Below, piece by piece: positions 48,649 to 56,572 of a DNA stretch of 64,000 bases; within the stretch, counting starts at the first letter, position 1; each line of letters begins with the position of its first letter. The position numbers were made by a program, and so were the translations under genes. The stretch comes from Sulfidibacter corallicola (GTDB lineage Bacteria; Acidobacteriota; Holophagae; Acanthopleuribacterales; Acanthopleuribacteraceae): assembly GCF_017498545.1 (NCBI RefSeq), contig NZ_CP071793.1, forward strand, positions 11,278,256 to 11,342,255, read 5' to 3'. The notes below the pieces were generated by a model, which worked only from the letters and a program-made list of their open reading frames with translations, was not told where the DNA came from and did not search any database.

Positions 48649-51324
48649 ATGGTCAGTGCTACCCTTTTCCCCGGACAGGGATCCCAAGAACGCGGCATGG
48701 GCGCCAAGTGGTTCGATGCCTTCCCCGCCTTGCTGGAAAAAGCCGACGAGGTGCTCGGTTGGTCGGTGCGCAAGCTGTGCTTGGAGGATCCCCAGGATCG
48801 GCTGGGCCAGACCCGATTCACCCAGCCGGCACTCTACGTGGTCAACGCCCTGAGTTGGTACGGCAGCCGTCGCGAGGGCGGGCCCAAGCCCGATTTTCTG
48901 GCGGGTCACAGCCTCGGCGAATACAACGCGCTCCTGGCCGCGGACGTCTTCGACTTCGAAACGGGCCTGCGCCTGGTTCGCAAGCGCGGCGAGCTGATGA
49001 GCGCGGCGCGCGAAGGCGGCATGGCGGCGGTGGTCGGCCTGCCTTTGGCCCAGTTGGAGGCGGTGCTCGCCCGGGAAGGGGTGAGCGACGTGGACATCGC
49101 CAACTACAACGCGCCCTCCCAAACCGTCATCTCGGGGCCGGTGTCCACCTTGGAGCGGCTGATCGCGCCGTTCGAGGCGGCCGGTGCGCGCCGGGCCCTG
49201 TTGCTGAAGGTCAGCGCGGCCTTCCATTCGCGCTACATGGTCGAGGCGGCCGAAGCCTTCGCCGATTTCCTGAAGGGCTGGCAGTTCCGCAAGCCGCGTA
49301 TTCCCGTCATCGCGAACGTCACGGGTCGGCCCTACGGGGCCGATATCTACAGCAATCTCGCCAAGCAGATCCGGGCCTCGGTACATTGGACGGAGAGCAT
49401 GCGCTACCTGATGGCCAAGGGCGTCGCGGACGTGACCGAGCTCGGTGCGGGTCGCGTCCTGACGAATCTGTTCACGCGCATCCAGCAGGAAGCGGAGCCG
49501 CTGGACCTCGCCCGTGAGGAGCCCGCCGCACCGGCCGCACCGGCACAGGCGCGAAACGACGCGCCCGCATCCATCCTGTCTGGGGAGCGCCGGCCTCCCG
49601 CTGCCACTCCCGATTTCACGGTTACGCCGCCCGAGGCCGGGTCACCGCGATTCGGCTCCCGCACCGTGGCACCGCAACCGAACGGCTGGGGATCGGATCG
49701 GCGCTCGCCGGTAGCGCCGGAGTCCGGGATGTCAACGTCGAAGCAGTGGCCCACGGCGCAGGCCCGTGCCGGTTTGGGTCACACAGCGGTCGAGCATCGC
49801 CAGGAGCTCATCGCGACCGGCGATCGAGCTCCCGACAGGGCCGGGGAAGCGCTCGTATCCGGGGCGCGCTCCCCAAATGAAACCGTCGTCCCGCCGCGTC
49901 GCGAAGCGCCCCAAAAGGCCGAGGTACCCCAAGGGCAACCGGCCGATCCGAGCCCAGGCGCCATGCACCCACCCGAGGTGGGCCCGGCCTCCTTGGGCAG
50001 TGCCGGCTTCCGCCGCGCCTACGGGGTGAGGTACGCCTACATGGCCGGCTCGATGTACAAGGGTATCGCCTCCAAGGAGCTGGTCGCCCGCATGGCGAAG
50101 GCGGGCTTGCTGGCGTTCCTCGGCACCGGCGGTCTGGACTTGGCCCGGGTGGAACGCGATATAGCCTGGATCAAGGGCCAGATTCCGCCGGGCGCGGTCT
50201 TCGGCATGAACATGCTGGCCAACTACGAAGACAGCGAGGCCGAAATCCAATTGGCGCACATGTACACGCGGCAAGGGGTGCCGGTCGTGGAGGCCTCGGC
50301 GTTCATGCAGGTCACGCCCGGATTGGTACTTTTCCGCTTCAAGGGTGCCGAACGCACGGCCCAGGGCGGGTTTCGCGTGCCGAACCGCCTGATCGCCAAG
50401 GTGTCGCGGCCCGAGGTGGCCGGTCCCTTCATGCAGCCGGCGCCCGATCGGGTGCTCGCCAAACTCACACAACGGGGCCTGCTGACGGAGACCGAAGCGG
50501 CGGCGGCCCGCGCGCTGCCGGTCGCCTGCGATGTGACGGTGGAGGCCGACTCGGGCGGGCACACCGATCGCGGCAATCCCTACACCTTGATGCCGGCCAT
50601 GATCGCGCTGCGCGACCAGATCCAGAGCGAGCGCCGCTACCGCGAGCCGGTGCGCATCGGCGCGGCAGGCGGGATCGGTTCGCCCAGCTCGGCCGCTGCG
50701 GCGTTCCTGTTGGGGGCCGACTACATCGTCACCGGCTCCATCAACCAGTGTGCGCCGGAGTCGGGCGCCTCCGAGCACGTCAAGGAGCTCCTGGCGGGCA
50801 TCGGCGTGCAGGACACCGGTTACGCGCCCGCCGGCGACCTGTTCGAAGTGGGCGCCAAGGTGCAGGTGGTCAAGCGCGGCCTGTTCTTTCCGGCGCGAGC
50901 GAACAAACTCTACGAGCTCTACCAGCGCCACGCCGGCCTGCACGACCTGGACCCCAAAACTCGAGAAATGATCGAGACCAAGTACTTCCGACGAACCTTC
51001 GAGGAAGTGTGGGCGGAGACGCGGGCCTACTTGGCGGAGCGGCGTCCGGCCGAGCTGGCCAAGGCCGAGCGCAACCCCAAGCAGAAAATGGCGATGGTGT
51101 TCAAGTGGTACTTCATCCACACCACGCGCCTGGCGATGGCAGGCGATCTCTCGCAAAAACTCGATTTCCAGATCCACTGCGGCCCGGCGATGGGGGCCTT
51201 CAACCAGGTGGTCAAGGGCACCCCCTTGGAGGATTGGCGTCGGCGCCACGTGGACGACCTGGCCACCTTCCTGATGGAGGGCGCCGCCCGCGTAATCAAC
51301 GGGTTCAACCGAAACCTCTCTTGA
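48649..51324 (+). CDS. Trans-acting acyltransferase-enoylreductase fusion (AT-ER)
   Basis: 891 aa. I choose the ATG at 48649 because AGGAG (48638-48642) is 6 nt upstream and the protein then begins with the AT motif LFPGQGSQ; an in-frame GTG at 48610 lacks a comparable site. The AT domain (residues about 1-290) has GHSLGEY and an AAFHS motif of malonyl-specific type. It should load malonyl units onto all AT-less modules here. A roughly 150-residue Pro/Ala/Arg-rich linker follows. The C-terminal domain (about residues 445-891) is a PfaD-type FMN-dependent enoylreductase (MYKGIAS, FGMNMLAN, EASAF, AAGGIGSP, GADYIVTGSIN). AT-ER fusions of this type are standard in trans-AT clusters. It is the last PKS gene, 141 nt after the megasynthase. 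Confidence 0.95.
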   Translation: MVSATLFPGQGSQERGMGAKWFDAFPALLEKADEVLGWSVRKLCLEDPQDRLGQTRFTQPALYVVNALSWYGSRREGGPKPDFLAGHSLGEYNALLAADVFDFETGLRLVRKRGELMSAAREGGMAAVVGLPLAQLEAVLAREGVSDVDIANYNAPSQTVISGPVSTLERLIAPFEAAGARRALLLKVSAAFHSRYMVEAAEAFADFLKGWQFRKPRIPVIANVTGRPYGADIYSNLAKQIRASVHWTESMRYLMAKGVADVTELGAGRVLTNLFTRIQQEAEPLDLAREEPAAPAAPAQARNDAPASILSGERRPPAATPDFTVTPPEAGSPRFGSRTVAPQPNGWGSDRRSPVAPESGMSTSKQWPTAQARAGLGHTAVEHRQELIATGDRAPDRAGEALVSGARSPNETVVPPRREAPQKAEVPQGQPADPSPGAMHPPEVGPASLGSAGFRRAYGVRYAYMAGSMYKGIASKELVARMAKAGLLAFLGTGGLDLARVERDIAWIKGQIPPGAVFGMNMLANYEDSEAEIQLAHMYTRQGVPVVEASAFMQVTPGLVLFRFKGAERTAQGGFRVPNRLIAKVSRPEVAGPFMQPAPDRVLAKLTQRGLLTETEAAAARALPVACDVTVEADSGGHTDRGNPYTLMPAMIALRDQIQSERRYREPVRIGAAGGIGSPSSAAAAFLLGADYIVTGSINQCAPESGASEHVKELLAGIGVQDTGYAPAGDLFEVGAKVQVVKRGLFFPARANKLYELYQRHAGLHDLDPKTREMIETKYFRRTFEEVWAETRAYLAERRPAELAKAERNPKQKMAMVFKWYFIHTTRLAMAGDLSQKLDFQIHCGPAMGAFNQVVKGTPLEDWRRRHVDDLATFLMEGAARVINGFNRNLS

Positions 51325-51366
51325 CCCCTGCTCGGCAATAGGCGCCAGGCAGCCGCCGTTCGAGAA

Positions 51367-51404
51367 ATCGGGTGGGGATCGCCACAAAGGCGACGCCACC
51401 CGAT
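51367..51404 (+). terminator. Stem-loop after the PKS operon, no U-tract
   Basis: ATCGGGTGG (51367-51375) pairs with CCACCCGAT (51396-51404). An inner TCGCC/GGCGA stem closes an ACAAA loop. It lies 42 nt after the AT-ER stop. The lack of a T-run argues for an mRNA 3' end or a factor-dependent stop, not a classic intrinsic terminator. Confidence 0.5.
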
Positions 51405-51534
51405 CCATGGGCAAGGACGCCATCACCTGCGCAACGAGCCCCAATCGAAAGGAAACGGATACGGCCAGCCCGCTGACCGAGCGCACTGGGAGGTAAAACA
51501 CCCTTGAAAATGGTGCATCGAGTGCTTAAAATGA

Positions 51535-51660
51535 TCGCCAGTCCTTGTGTTTTTCGTAAATTTGCCAACATATGTAAGTTTAATTTACAGATACTTTTTA
51601 CGATGCAACACTACATTCGCTAAGTTTCTTTTTCAGATATATTTAGTAAATCAAATCGAA
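51535..51660 (+). promoter_or_regulatory. AT-rich island with dyad, putative promoter region of the kinase gene
   Basis: A sharp drop in GC relative to both flanks. It contains TTGCCA (51562-51567), a TGTAA-N7-TTACA dyad (51573-51589) and several TA-rich hexamers, but no cleanly spaced -35/-10 pair. The kinase start is about 105-230 nt downstream. Assignment as a promoter rests on composition and position only. Confidence 0.35.
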
Positions 51661-51765
51661 ACATGGCTGCCTCTACCACTCCCACTCTCCATCGCTGACG
51701 TCTCATCCGGTTTCCCGTTGGGACGCCGAGCGGCTTCGCGCATTTCTGACCGAAGGGGGTGATTT

Positions 51766-54288
51766 TTGGAACGCTTCGCCGAGGAGCCGGCCATCACTTG
51801 GGATCCCCAAGTCGTCGAAAGGGGTCCCGCCACACCCGGTGCCGATGATGACTCGGGTACCATCACGCGAATCGGGGCGTATCAAGTGGAGCGCGAACTG
51901 GGCCGAGGCGGCATGGGCCGTGTCTTTCTCGCGACCCGCGCTGACGACACCTACAAGAAGGTAGCGATCAAGATCCTCAAGCGGGGCATGGATACGGAGG
52001 ACATCCTTCGCCGGTTCTATCAGGAACAACAAATCCTCGCGCGCTTGAAGCACCCGTATATCGCCCATCTCTACGATGTGGGACAAACCGATACCGGCCT
52101 GCCCTTTTTCGTCATGGAGTACATCCACGGAAAACCCATCGATCACTATGCGGCGCATCACGATCTCTCGACGAAAGAGCGGCTCGAGCTTTTCATGAAG
52201 GTTTGCCGCGTGGTGAGCTATGCCCACCAAAATTTAGTGGTCCATCGGGACCTGAAGCCGGCCAACATTCTGGTGACCGCCGATGGCAACCCCAAGCTGC
52301 TGGATTTCGGAATCGCGGGTTTGTTGGACCCCGTCAGCATGGCGCCCCAAGCCGCTACCGCCAAGGGCAAGAGCATGCTGACCATCGACTACGCGAGCCC
52401 CGAGCAACTGCGTGGCGAACGATTGGACACCCGTACCGACGTGTTTTCACTGGGCGTCATCTTATACGAACTTCTGGCAGGAACCCGGCCCTACCACTAC
52501 GCAAGCCAAAACCCCTTGGTGGCCGAGGAGCGCATCGCCGAGGGCCGGCCCGATCCGGTCAGCGAAGCGGCCCAAAGACAGCATGATCGCCGAAGCGGCG
52601 AGCCATCACGAGAAAAGGGCCGATGGCTGCGGCAGAGATGGACCGGCGCGCGATCGGGCCAAAGACTGGGTGCCGATCTGGACAACCTCCTCTTCAAGGC
52701 CCTGGCCTACGATTCGCGATACCGCTACGGATCGGTCGAGGTTTTCGAAGCGGATATTCGGCGATACCTACAATGCTTACCTGTGCATGCCCACGCCACG
52801 AGTTATGTGTACCGCTTGAGGAAGTTTTCAGTGCGAAACCGCTGGACCATCACGGCGGCGGCGTTCTTTTGCGGGTTGTTGATCGGATTCTCCTTCTACG
52901 CATTGCACCTCAAGCATCAATCGGAACGGGAACGCGACAAAGCCGAAAGTACCCTTCGGTACCTGGTCGACATCTTCGATGTGAACGATCCGAAGTTGGG
53001 TCCCTCCATGACGGCCAAGGATTTATTGGAACGAGGGGCCCAAAACATCGAACACGGGCTCGTGGATCAGCCCCAGATACGCGCCGATTTGCAATACGCC
53101 TTGGGAGCGGCCTACCATGGGCTCGGTCTGACGCGAGAAGCGAAGCCCTTGGCTGCGGCCGCGTTGGCGGCCCGCCGTCTAGAACGGCCACTGGACGGTG
53201 AGGCGGTGACCCAGGCGGCCTATTTGATGGGTGCCCTTCATCTGAACGACATGGCGTATGAGCAAGCGTTGACCTGCTTCGAGGAAGCCGAGACCCACTC
53301 GATCGCAAGCCATGGCGTCGACAGCGAACGAACCATGGTGATCAAAAATGGGATTGGGACGCTGTATTGCTCCCTGGGCAAATTCGATTTGGCCGAGGAC
53401 ATTTTTGTCGAGGTCCACGACATCGGCGTTCGGGTGCTGGGCGAAAATCACCCGAAAACCATGGTGGGTTTGAGCCAATTGGCGGTCATCTACGGCTATC
53501 AACGCAAAAGCGCCGAGGCGATCGATGCCTACTCGCGAGCCCTGAACATCTGCCGAGAAGTCGAAGGCCCCTTGAATGCCCACACCCTCGGGATCACCCA
53601 CAATTTGGCCAACGAATACGCCGGTGTCGGCGAATACGACAAGGCCATCGACCTGTTTCGCCAGCTCGTGGAAGGAAGCCGTAAAATGTACATGGAAAGC
53701 CATGTCCTGGTGGTCAGCGGCTTGACGGGATTGGGCAGCTCCCTGCTTGCCACGGGTCAACTCGCCGAAGCCGAACGCATTTTGTACGAAGCCCTGGAAG
53801 CGATGAAAAACAACGAGCCTGCCACCCGGCGTCGCATCGTTTCGGCCCATATTCATCTCGGCACGATTCACTACAAACGCGGCGACAGGGAAAAGGCCGA
53901 AGCCTTCTTTCGAAAGGCGCTGGGCATCGCGCTCAATACGTTCCCCGACGATCACCACTTCATCGCCCGGGCGCGGGTGAGATTGGGAGAACTCTATTTG
54001 GGCAAGGGAGACCTGAAACAGGCGAGGTCCCTGTTGCAAGAGGCGGTCTTCGCCTATCGAAAGAAGTACTCCGACGACAATGCCGAAACGGCGATCGCCC
54101 TGAGCATTCTGGGTTCGTGCCTGGCGGCGGAAGGCCGTTTCGAGGAGGCGGAACCCATGCTGCGGGAGAGTCACCGAAATCTCCAGAAGTATTGCGGAAA
54201 AAGTGTATCCATCCACAATGCCTGGGTCCGCATTCAGGAATTCGAGCGGCTGCGGCAACAGGCTCTGGCCGGCTCGCCCGGCGGTTGA
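51766..54288 (+). CDS. Transmembrane Ser/Thr protein kinase with C-terminal TPR repeats
   Basis: 840 aa from a TTG start; AGGGGGTGA (51754-51762) gives a strong ribosome site, and the first downstream ATG would delete part of the glycine loop. The PknB-type kinase domain covers about residues 38-345: glycine loop GRGGMGRV (46-53), lysine in VAIKIL (K69), HRDLKPAN (D162) and DFG (D180). A single membrane helix is at about 360-380, then an extracytoplasmic series of TPR-like helical repeats of about 40 residues (about 390-830, with AIDAYSRALNI and KAEAFFRKALGIA units). Such kinase-TPR proteins are abundant in Acidobacteriota and related phyla and probably sense or scaffold partners through the TPRs. 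It is transcribed away from the PKS operon's end with its own AT-rich leader, so a link to the cluster is unproven. Confidence 0.92.
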   Translation: MERFAEEPAITWDPQVVERGPATPGADDDSGTITRIGAYQVERELGRGGMGRVFLATRADDTYKKVAIKILKRGMDTEDILRRFYQEQQILARLKHPYIAHLYDVGQTDTGLPFFVMEYIHGKPIDHYAAHHDLSTKERLELFMKVCRVVSYAHQNLVVHRDLKPANILVTADGNPKLLDFGIAGLLDPVSMAPQAATAKGKSMLTIDYASPEQLRGERLDTRTDVFSLGVILYELLAGTRPYHYASQNPLVAEERIAEGRPDPVSEAAQRQHDRRSGEPSREKGRWLRQRWTGARSGQRLGADLDNLLFKALAYDSRYRYGSVEVFEADIRRYLQCLPVHAHATSYVYRLRKFSVRNRWTITAAAFFCGLLIGFSFYALHLKHQSERERDKAESTLRYLVDIFDVNDPKLGPSMTAKDLLERGAQNIEHGLVDQPQIRADLQYALGAAYHGLGLTREAKPLAAAALAARRLERPLDGEAVTQAAYLMGALHLNDMAYEQALTCFEEAETHSIASHGVDSERTMVIKNGIGTLYCSLGKFDLAEDIFVEVHDIGVRVLGENHPKTMVGLSQLAVIYGYQRKSAEAIDAYSRALNICREVEGPLNAHTLGITHNLANEYAGVGEYDKAIDLFRQLVEGSRKMYMESHVLVVSGLTGLGSSLLATGQLAEAERILYEALEAMKNNEPATRRRIVSAHIHLGTIHYKRGDREKAEAFFRKALGIALNTFPDDHHFIARARVRLGELYLGKGDLKQARSLLQEAVFAYRKKYSDDNAETAIALSILGSCLAAEGRFEEAEPMLRESHRNLQKYCGKSVSIHNAWVRIQEFERLRQQALAGSPGG

Positions 54289-54312
54289 GACGTTTCAAGA
54301 GAGAACCATTTT

Positions 54313-54343
54313 GTCCACTAAAATCACGAAAAGACACGAAAAA
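54313..54343. repeat. ACACGAA-type intergenic repeat, copy 1
   Basis: Starts GTCCACTAA and ends GACACGAA. It matches the pattern of 54541-54570 and, more loosely, 54404-54433. It resembles the CCACTAA/ACACGAA-type short intergenic repeats I know from several bacterial phyla. Confidence 0.6.
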
Positions 54344-54403
54344 GATACTCCCGGCCCCGATCTGCAGGTCATCGGAGGTGGTTCTCGGAAACCGGGAAGT
54401 CAC

Positions 54404-54433
54404 TGCCCACGAATCAAACGGATGAACACGAAT
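54404..54433. repeat. ACACGAA-type intergenic repeat, copy 2
   Basis: TGCCCACGAATC, then GATGAACACGAAT: the same CCAC(G/T)AA plus ACACGAA layout as the neighbouring copies. Confidence 0.55.
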
Positions 54434-54540
54434 ATGCATCCACTTGAGCATGTCGGAGAACGGGCTACCACAGCGGTGAAAAAGGGTATAAATGTCAAGA
54501 ATTATAAGCGCTTATGCGTGGCTGTCCCCGCCGCAGTCCC

Positions 54541-54570
54541 TGTCCACTAAGAACACCAAAGGACACGAAT
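54541..54570. repeat. ACACGAA-type intergenic repeat, copy 3
   Basis: TGTCCACTAAGAACACCAAA followed by GGACACGAAT. It is the best match to copy 1. Confidence 0.6.
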
Positions 54571-54712
54571 CAGAATTTTTCCACGTAATGGTCGCCGGAG
54601 TACCGCCCGTCCTTATAAAATCGGGAACCCGTGATCCGTGGACAGACTTTTTAACAGGACGTCACGGGTATGAGCCCATCTCGCCCATGGCCCGGTGATC
54701 CGAAGCTGCCGG

Positions 54713-54744
54713 GAACCGGGGCGGCGGGTTCACCGCCCCGGTTC
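54713..54744 (-). terminator. Stem-loop downstream of lpd
   Basis: A 12-bp perfect stem (GAACCGGGGCGG with CCGCCCCGGTTC) around an 8-nt loop, ending 5 nt beyond the lpd stop. There is no T-run on the transcribed side. Because kinase and lpd converge, it could serve both directions. Confidence 0.55.
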
Positions 54745-54748
54745 GGGC

Positions 54749-56539
54749 TCACTTTTTCTTTTTGCGGGGAATGTACAGGTCCGTGATGGTGCCCTCGAAC
54801 GCTTCGGCGGCGAAGGCGACCGTCTCGCTCAAGGTCGGGTGCGCGTGCACCGTGAGGCCGATATCCTCGGCATCGCAACCCATCTCGATGGCCAGGCCCG
54901 CCTCGGCGATGATCTCGCCGGCGTTGGTGCCCACCGCGGCCGCACCGATCACGCGGCCCGTGTCCTTGTCGAACAGGAGCTTGGTGACGCCCTCGTCGCG
55001 GCCCAGGGCCAACGATCGACCGCTGGCCGCCCACGGGAAGGTGCCCTTGCCGTAATTGAGGCCCTGCGCCTTGGCCTGTTCCTCGGTCACGCCGACCCAG
55101 GCCACTTCCGGATCGGTGTAGGCCACGCTCGGGATCACCCGGGCGTCGAAGAAGCTCTTGTGGCCCGCGGCGACTTCCGCGGCCACCTTGCCCTCGTGGG
55201 TCGCCTTGTGGGCCAGCATCGGCTGCCCGACGATATCCCCGATCGCGAAGATGTGCGGCACGTTCGTGCGCTGCTGGTTGTCGACGGCGATGAAGCCGCG
55301 CTCGTCCACGGCCACGCCGGCGTGCGCCGCACCGATCAGCTTGCCGTTGGGCGCGCGGCCCACCGACAGCAGGACGCGGTCGAACAAGTCCTCCGAGGGC
55401 GCCTTCTCCCCTTCGAAGCGGACGCGAAGACCCGCTTCCTCGGCTTCGATCGCCGTCACCTTGGACTCGAGGTAGATGTTCTCGAACCGCGCCGCCATTC
55501 GCTTCTGGAAGGGCCGCACCATGTCGCGGTCGGCGCCCATCATCAACCGGTCGAGCAATTCGACCACGGTGACCTTGGTCCCCAACGCCTCGTAGACGGT
55601 GGCCATCTCCAAACCGATGATGCCGCCGCCGATGACCAGCAACCGCTCGGGAATGTCGGCCAATTCCAGCGCCCCGGTGGAATCCATCAAGCGCGGATCG
55701 TCGTAGGGGAAGCCGGGGATTTGTACCGGTCGCGAACCGGCCGCGATCACGGCGTAGCGGAAGCTGATCGTGCGCACGTCGCCTTCGTGGCTGACCTGCA
55801 TCTCGTGGGGGCCCACGAAGGACCCGGTCCCGTGCACCACGTCCACCTTGCGGCTCTTGGCCAACTGGCGAATGCCGCCGGTGAGTTTGCCGACGACGCC
55901 GTCCTTCCAGGCGCGCAACTTGTCCAATTGGATTTCGGGCTTGCCGAACACGATGCCGTGCCGGCTCATGTGGGCGGCCTCGTCGATGACCTTGGCGCTG
56001 TGCAGCAAGGCCTTGGACGGGATGCAACCCACGTTCAGGCAAACGCCGCCGAGGCTCGCGTCGCGCTCGACCAACACCGTTTTCAGGCCCAGGTCGGCAC
56101 CGCGAAACGCGGCGGTATAGCCGCCCGGCCCGGAACCCAGGACCAGGAGATCGCAGTCGAAGGTTCCCTCCGGCGCCGCGATCGGCTCGGCTTGGGCCGT
56201 CTCGTTCCGGCCAAGTGCCGGAGCAGGCTCGGCGGGAGCAGGTTTCGGGGCCGGGGCCGACTCGGCGACCTGGGGTTTGGCGCCCGCGTCGGTCGCGGCG
56301 CCGGCCTCCATGATCGCGATGACATCGCCCTCGTTCACCGTGCCGCCGGCTTCCACGGACAAGGAGACCAGGGTCCCGTCGGTCGGGGCCGGTACTTCCA
56401 TCGACGCCTTGTCGGTTTCCAGCGCGATCAGCGAATCGCCCTCGGCGACGCGATCACCCACGGCCACCAAGATTTCGACCACATCCACGTCTTTGAAATC
56501 GCCCAGCTCGGGCACGCGCACTTCGATCTTGTCACTCAT
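54749..56539 (-). CDS. lpd: Dihydrolipoyl dehydrogenase (E3) with N-terminal lipoyl domain
   Basis: 596 aa, longer than the usual E3 of about 470 because residues 1-80 are a biotinyl/lipoyl domain (ETDKAS, lipoyl Lys44). An Ala/Pro-rich hinge (about 80-120) follows. The flavoprotein part has the FAD motif GSGPGGYTAAF, the redox disulfide GGVCLNVGCIPSK (C167, C172), an NAD-binding GGGIIGLEMA and the HAHPTLSE catalytic His-Glu. It reoxidises dihydrolipoamide on E2 to make NADH. AAGGAGGA sits upstream of the ATG. It is the last gene of aceE-aceF-lpd, 33 nt after aceF. E3s carrying a lipoyl domain are known from some bacterial pyruvate dehydrogenase complexes. Confidence 0.97.
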   Translation of the reverse strand: MSDKIEVRVPELGDFKDVDVVEILVAVGDRVAEGDSLIALETDKASMEVPAPTDGTLVSLSVEAGGTVNEGDVIAIMEAGAATDAGAKPQVAESAPAPKPAPAEPAPALGRNETAQAEPIAAPEGTFDCDLLVLGSGPGGYTAAFRGADLGLKTVLVERDASLGGVCLNVGCIPSKALLHSAKVIDEAAHMSRHGIVFGKPEIQLDKLRAWKDGVVGKLTGGIRQLAKSRKVDVVHGTGSFVGPHEMQVSHEGDVRTISFRYAVIAAGSRPVQIPGFPYDDPRLMDSTGALELADIPERLLVIGGGIIGLEMATVYEALGTKVTVVELLDRLMMGADRDMVRPFQKRMAARFENIYLESKVTAIEAEEAGLRVRFEGEKAPSEDLFDRVLLSVGRAPNGKLIGAAHAGVAVDERGFIAVDNQQRTNVPHIFAIGDIVGQPMLAHKATHEGKVAAEVAAGHKSFFDARVIPSVAYTDPEVAWVGVTEEQAKAQGLNYGKGTFPWAASGRSLALGRDEGVTKLLFDKDTGRVIGAAAVGTNAGEIIAEAGLAIEMGCDAEDIGLTVHAHPTLSETVAFAAEAFEGTITDLYIPRKKKK

Positions 56540-56572
56540 CGAATCCTCCTTCGCGTTCCGCGCGTTCTCGCG

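Larger units (their letters stand above)
51325..51765. other. Intergenic region at the PKS cluster boundary
   Basis: 441 bp between the AT-ER gene and the kinase. It holds a stem-loop soon after the AT-ER stop and an AT-rich island (about 51535-51660) unlike the GC-rich surroundings. Inside the island a dyad TGTAA-N7-TTACA (51573-51589) lies near possible promoter elements. I see no credible gene. Confidence 0.7.
54289..54748. other. Intergenic region with short repeats between convergent genes
   Basis: 460 bp between the kinase and lpd, which point at each other. It has three related short repeats (entries below), a perfect 12-bp palindrome ATAAGCGCTTAT (54504-54515) and a GC-rich hairpin next to lpd. 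No gene is seen. Confidence 0.75.
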
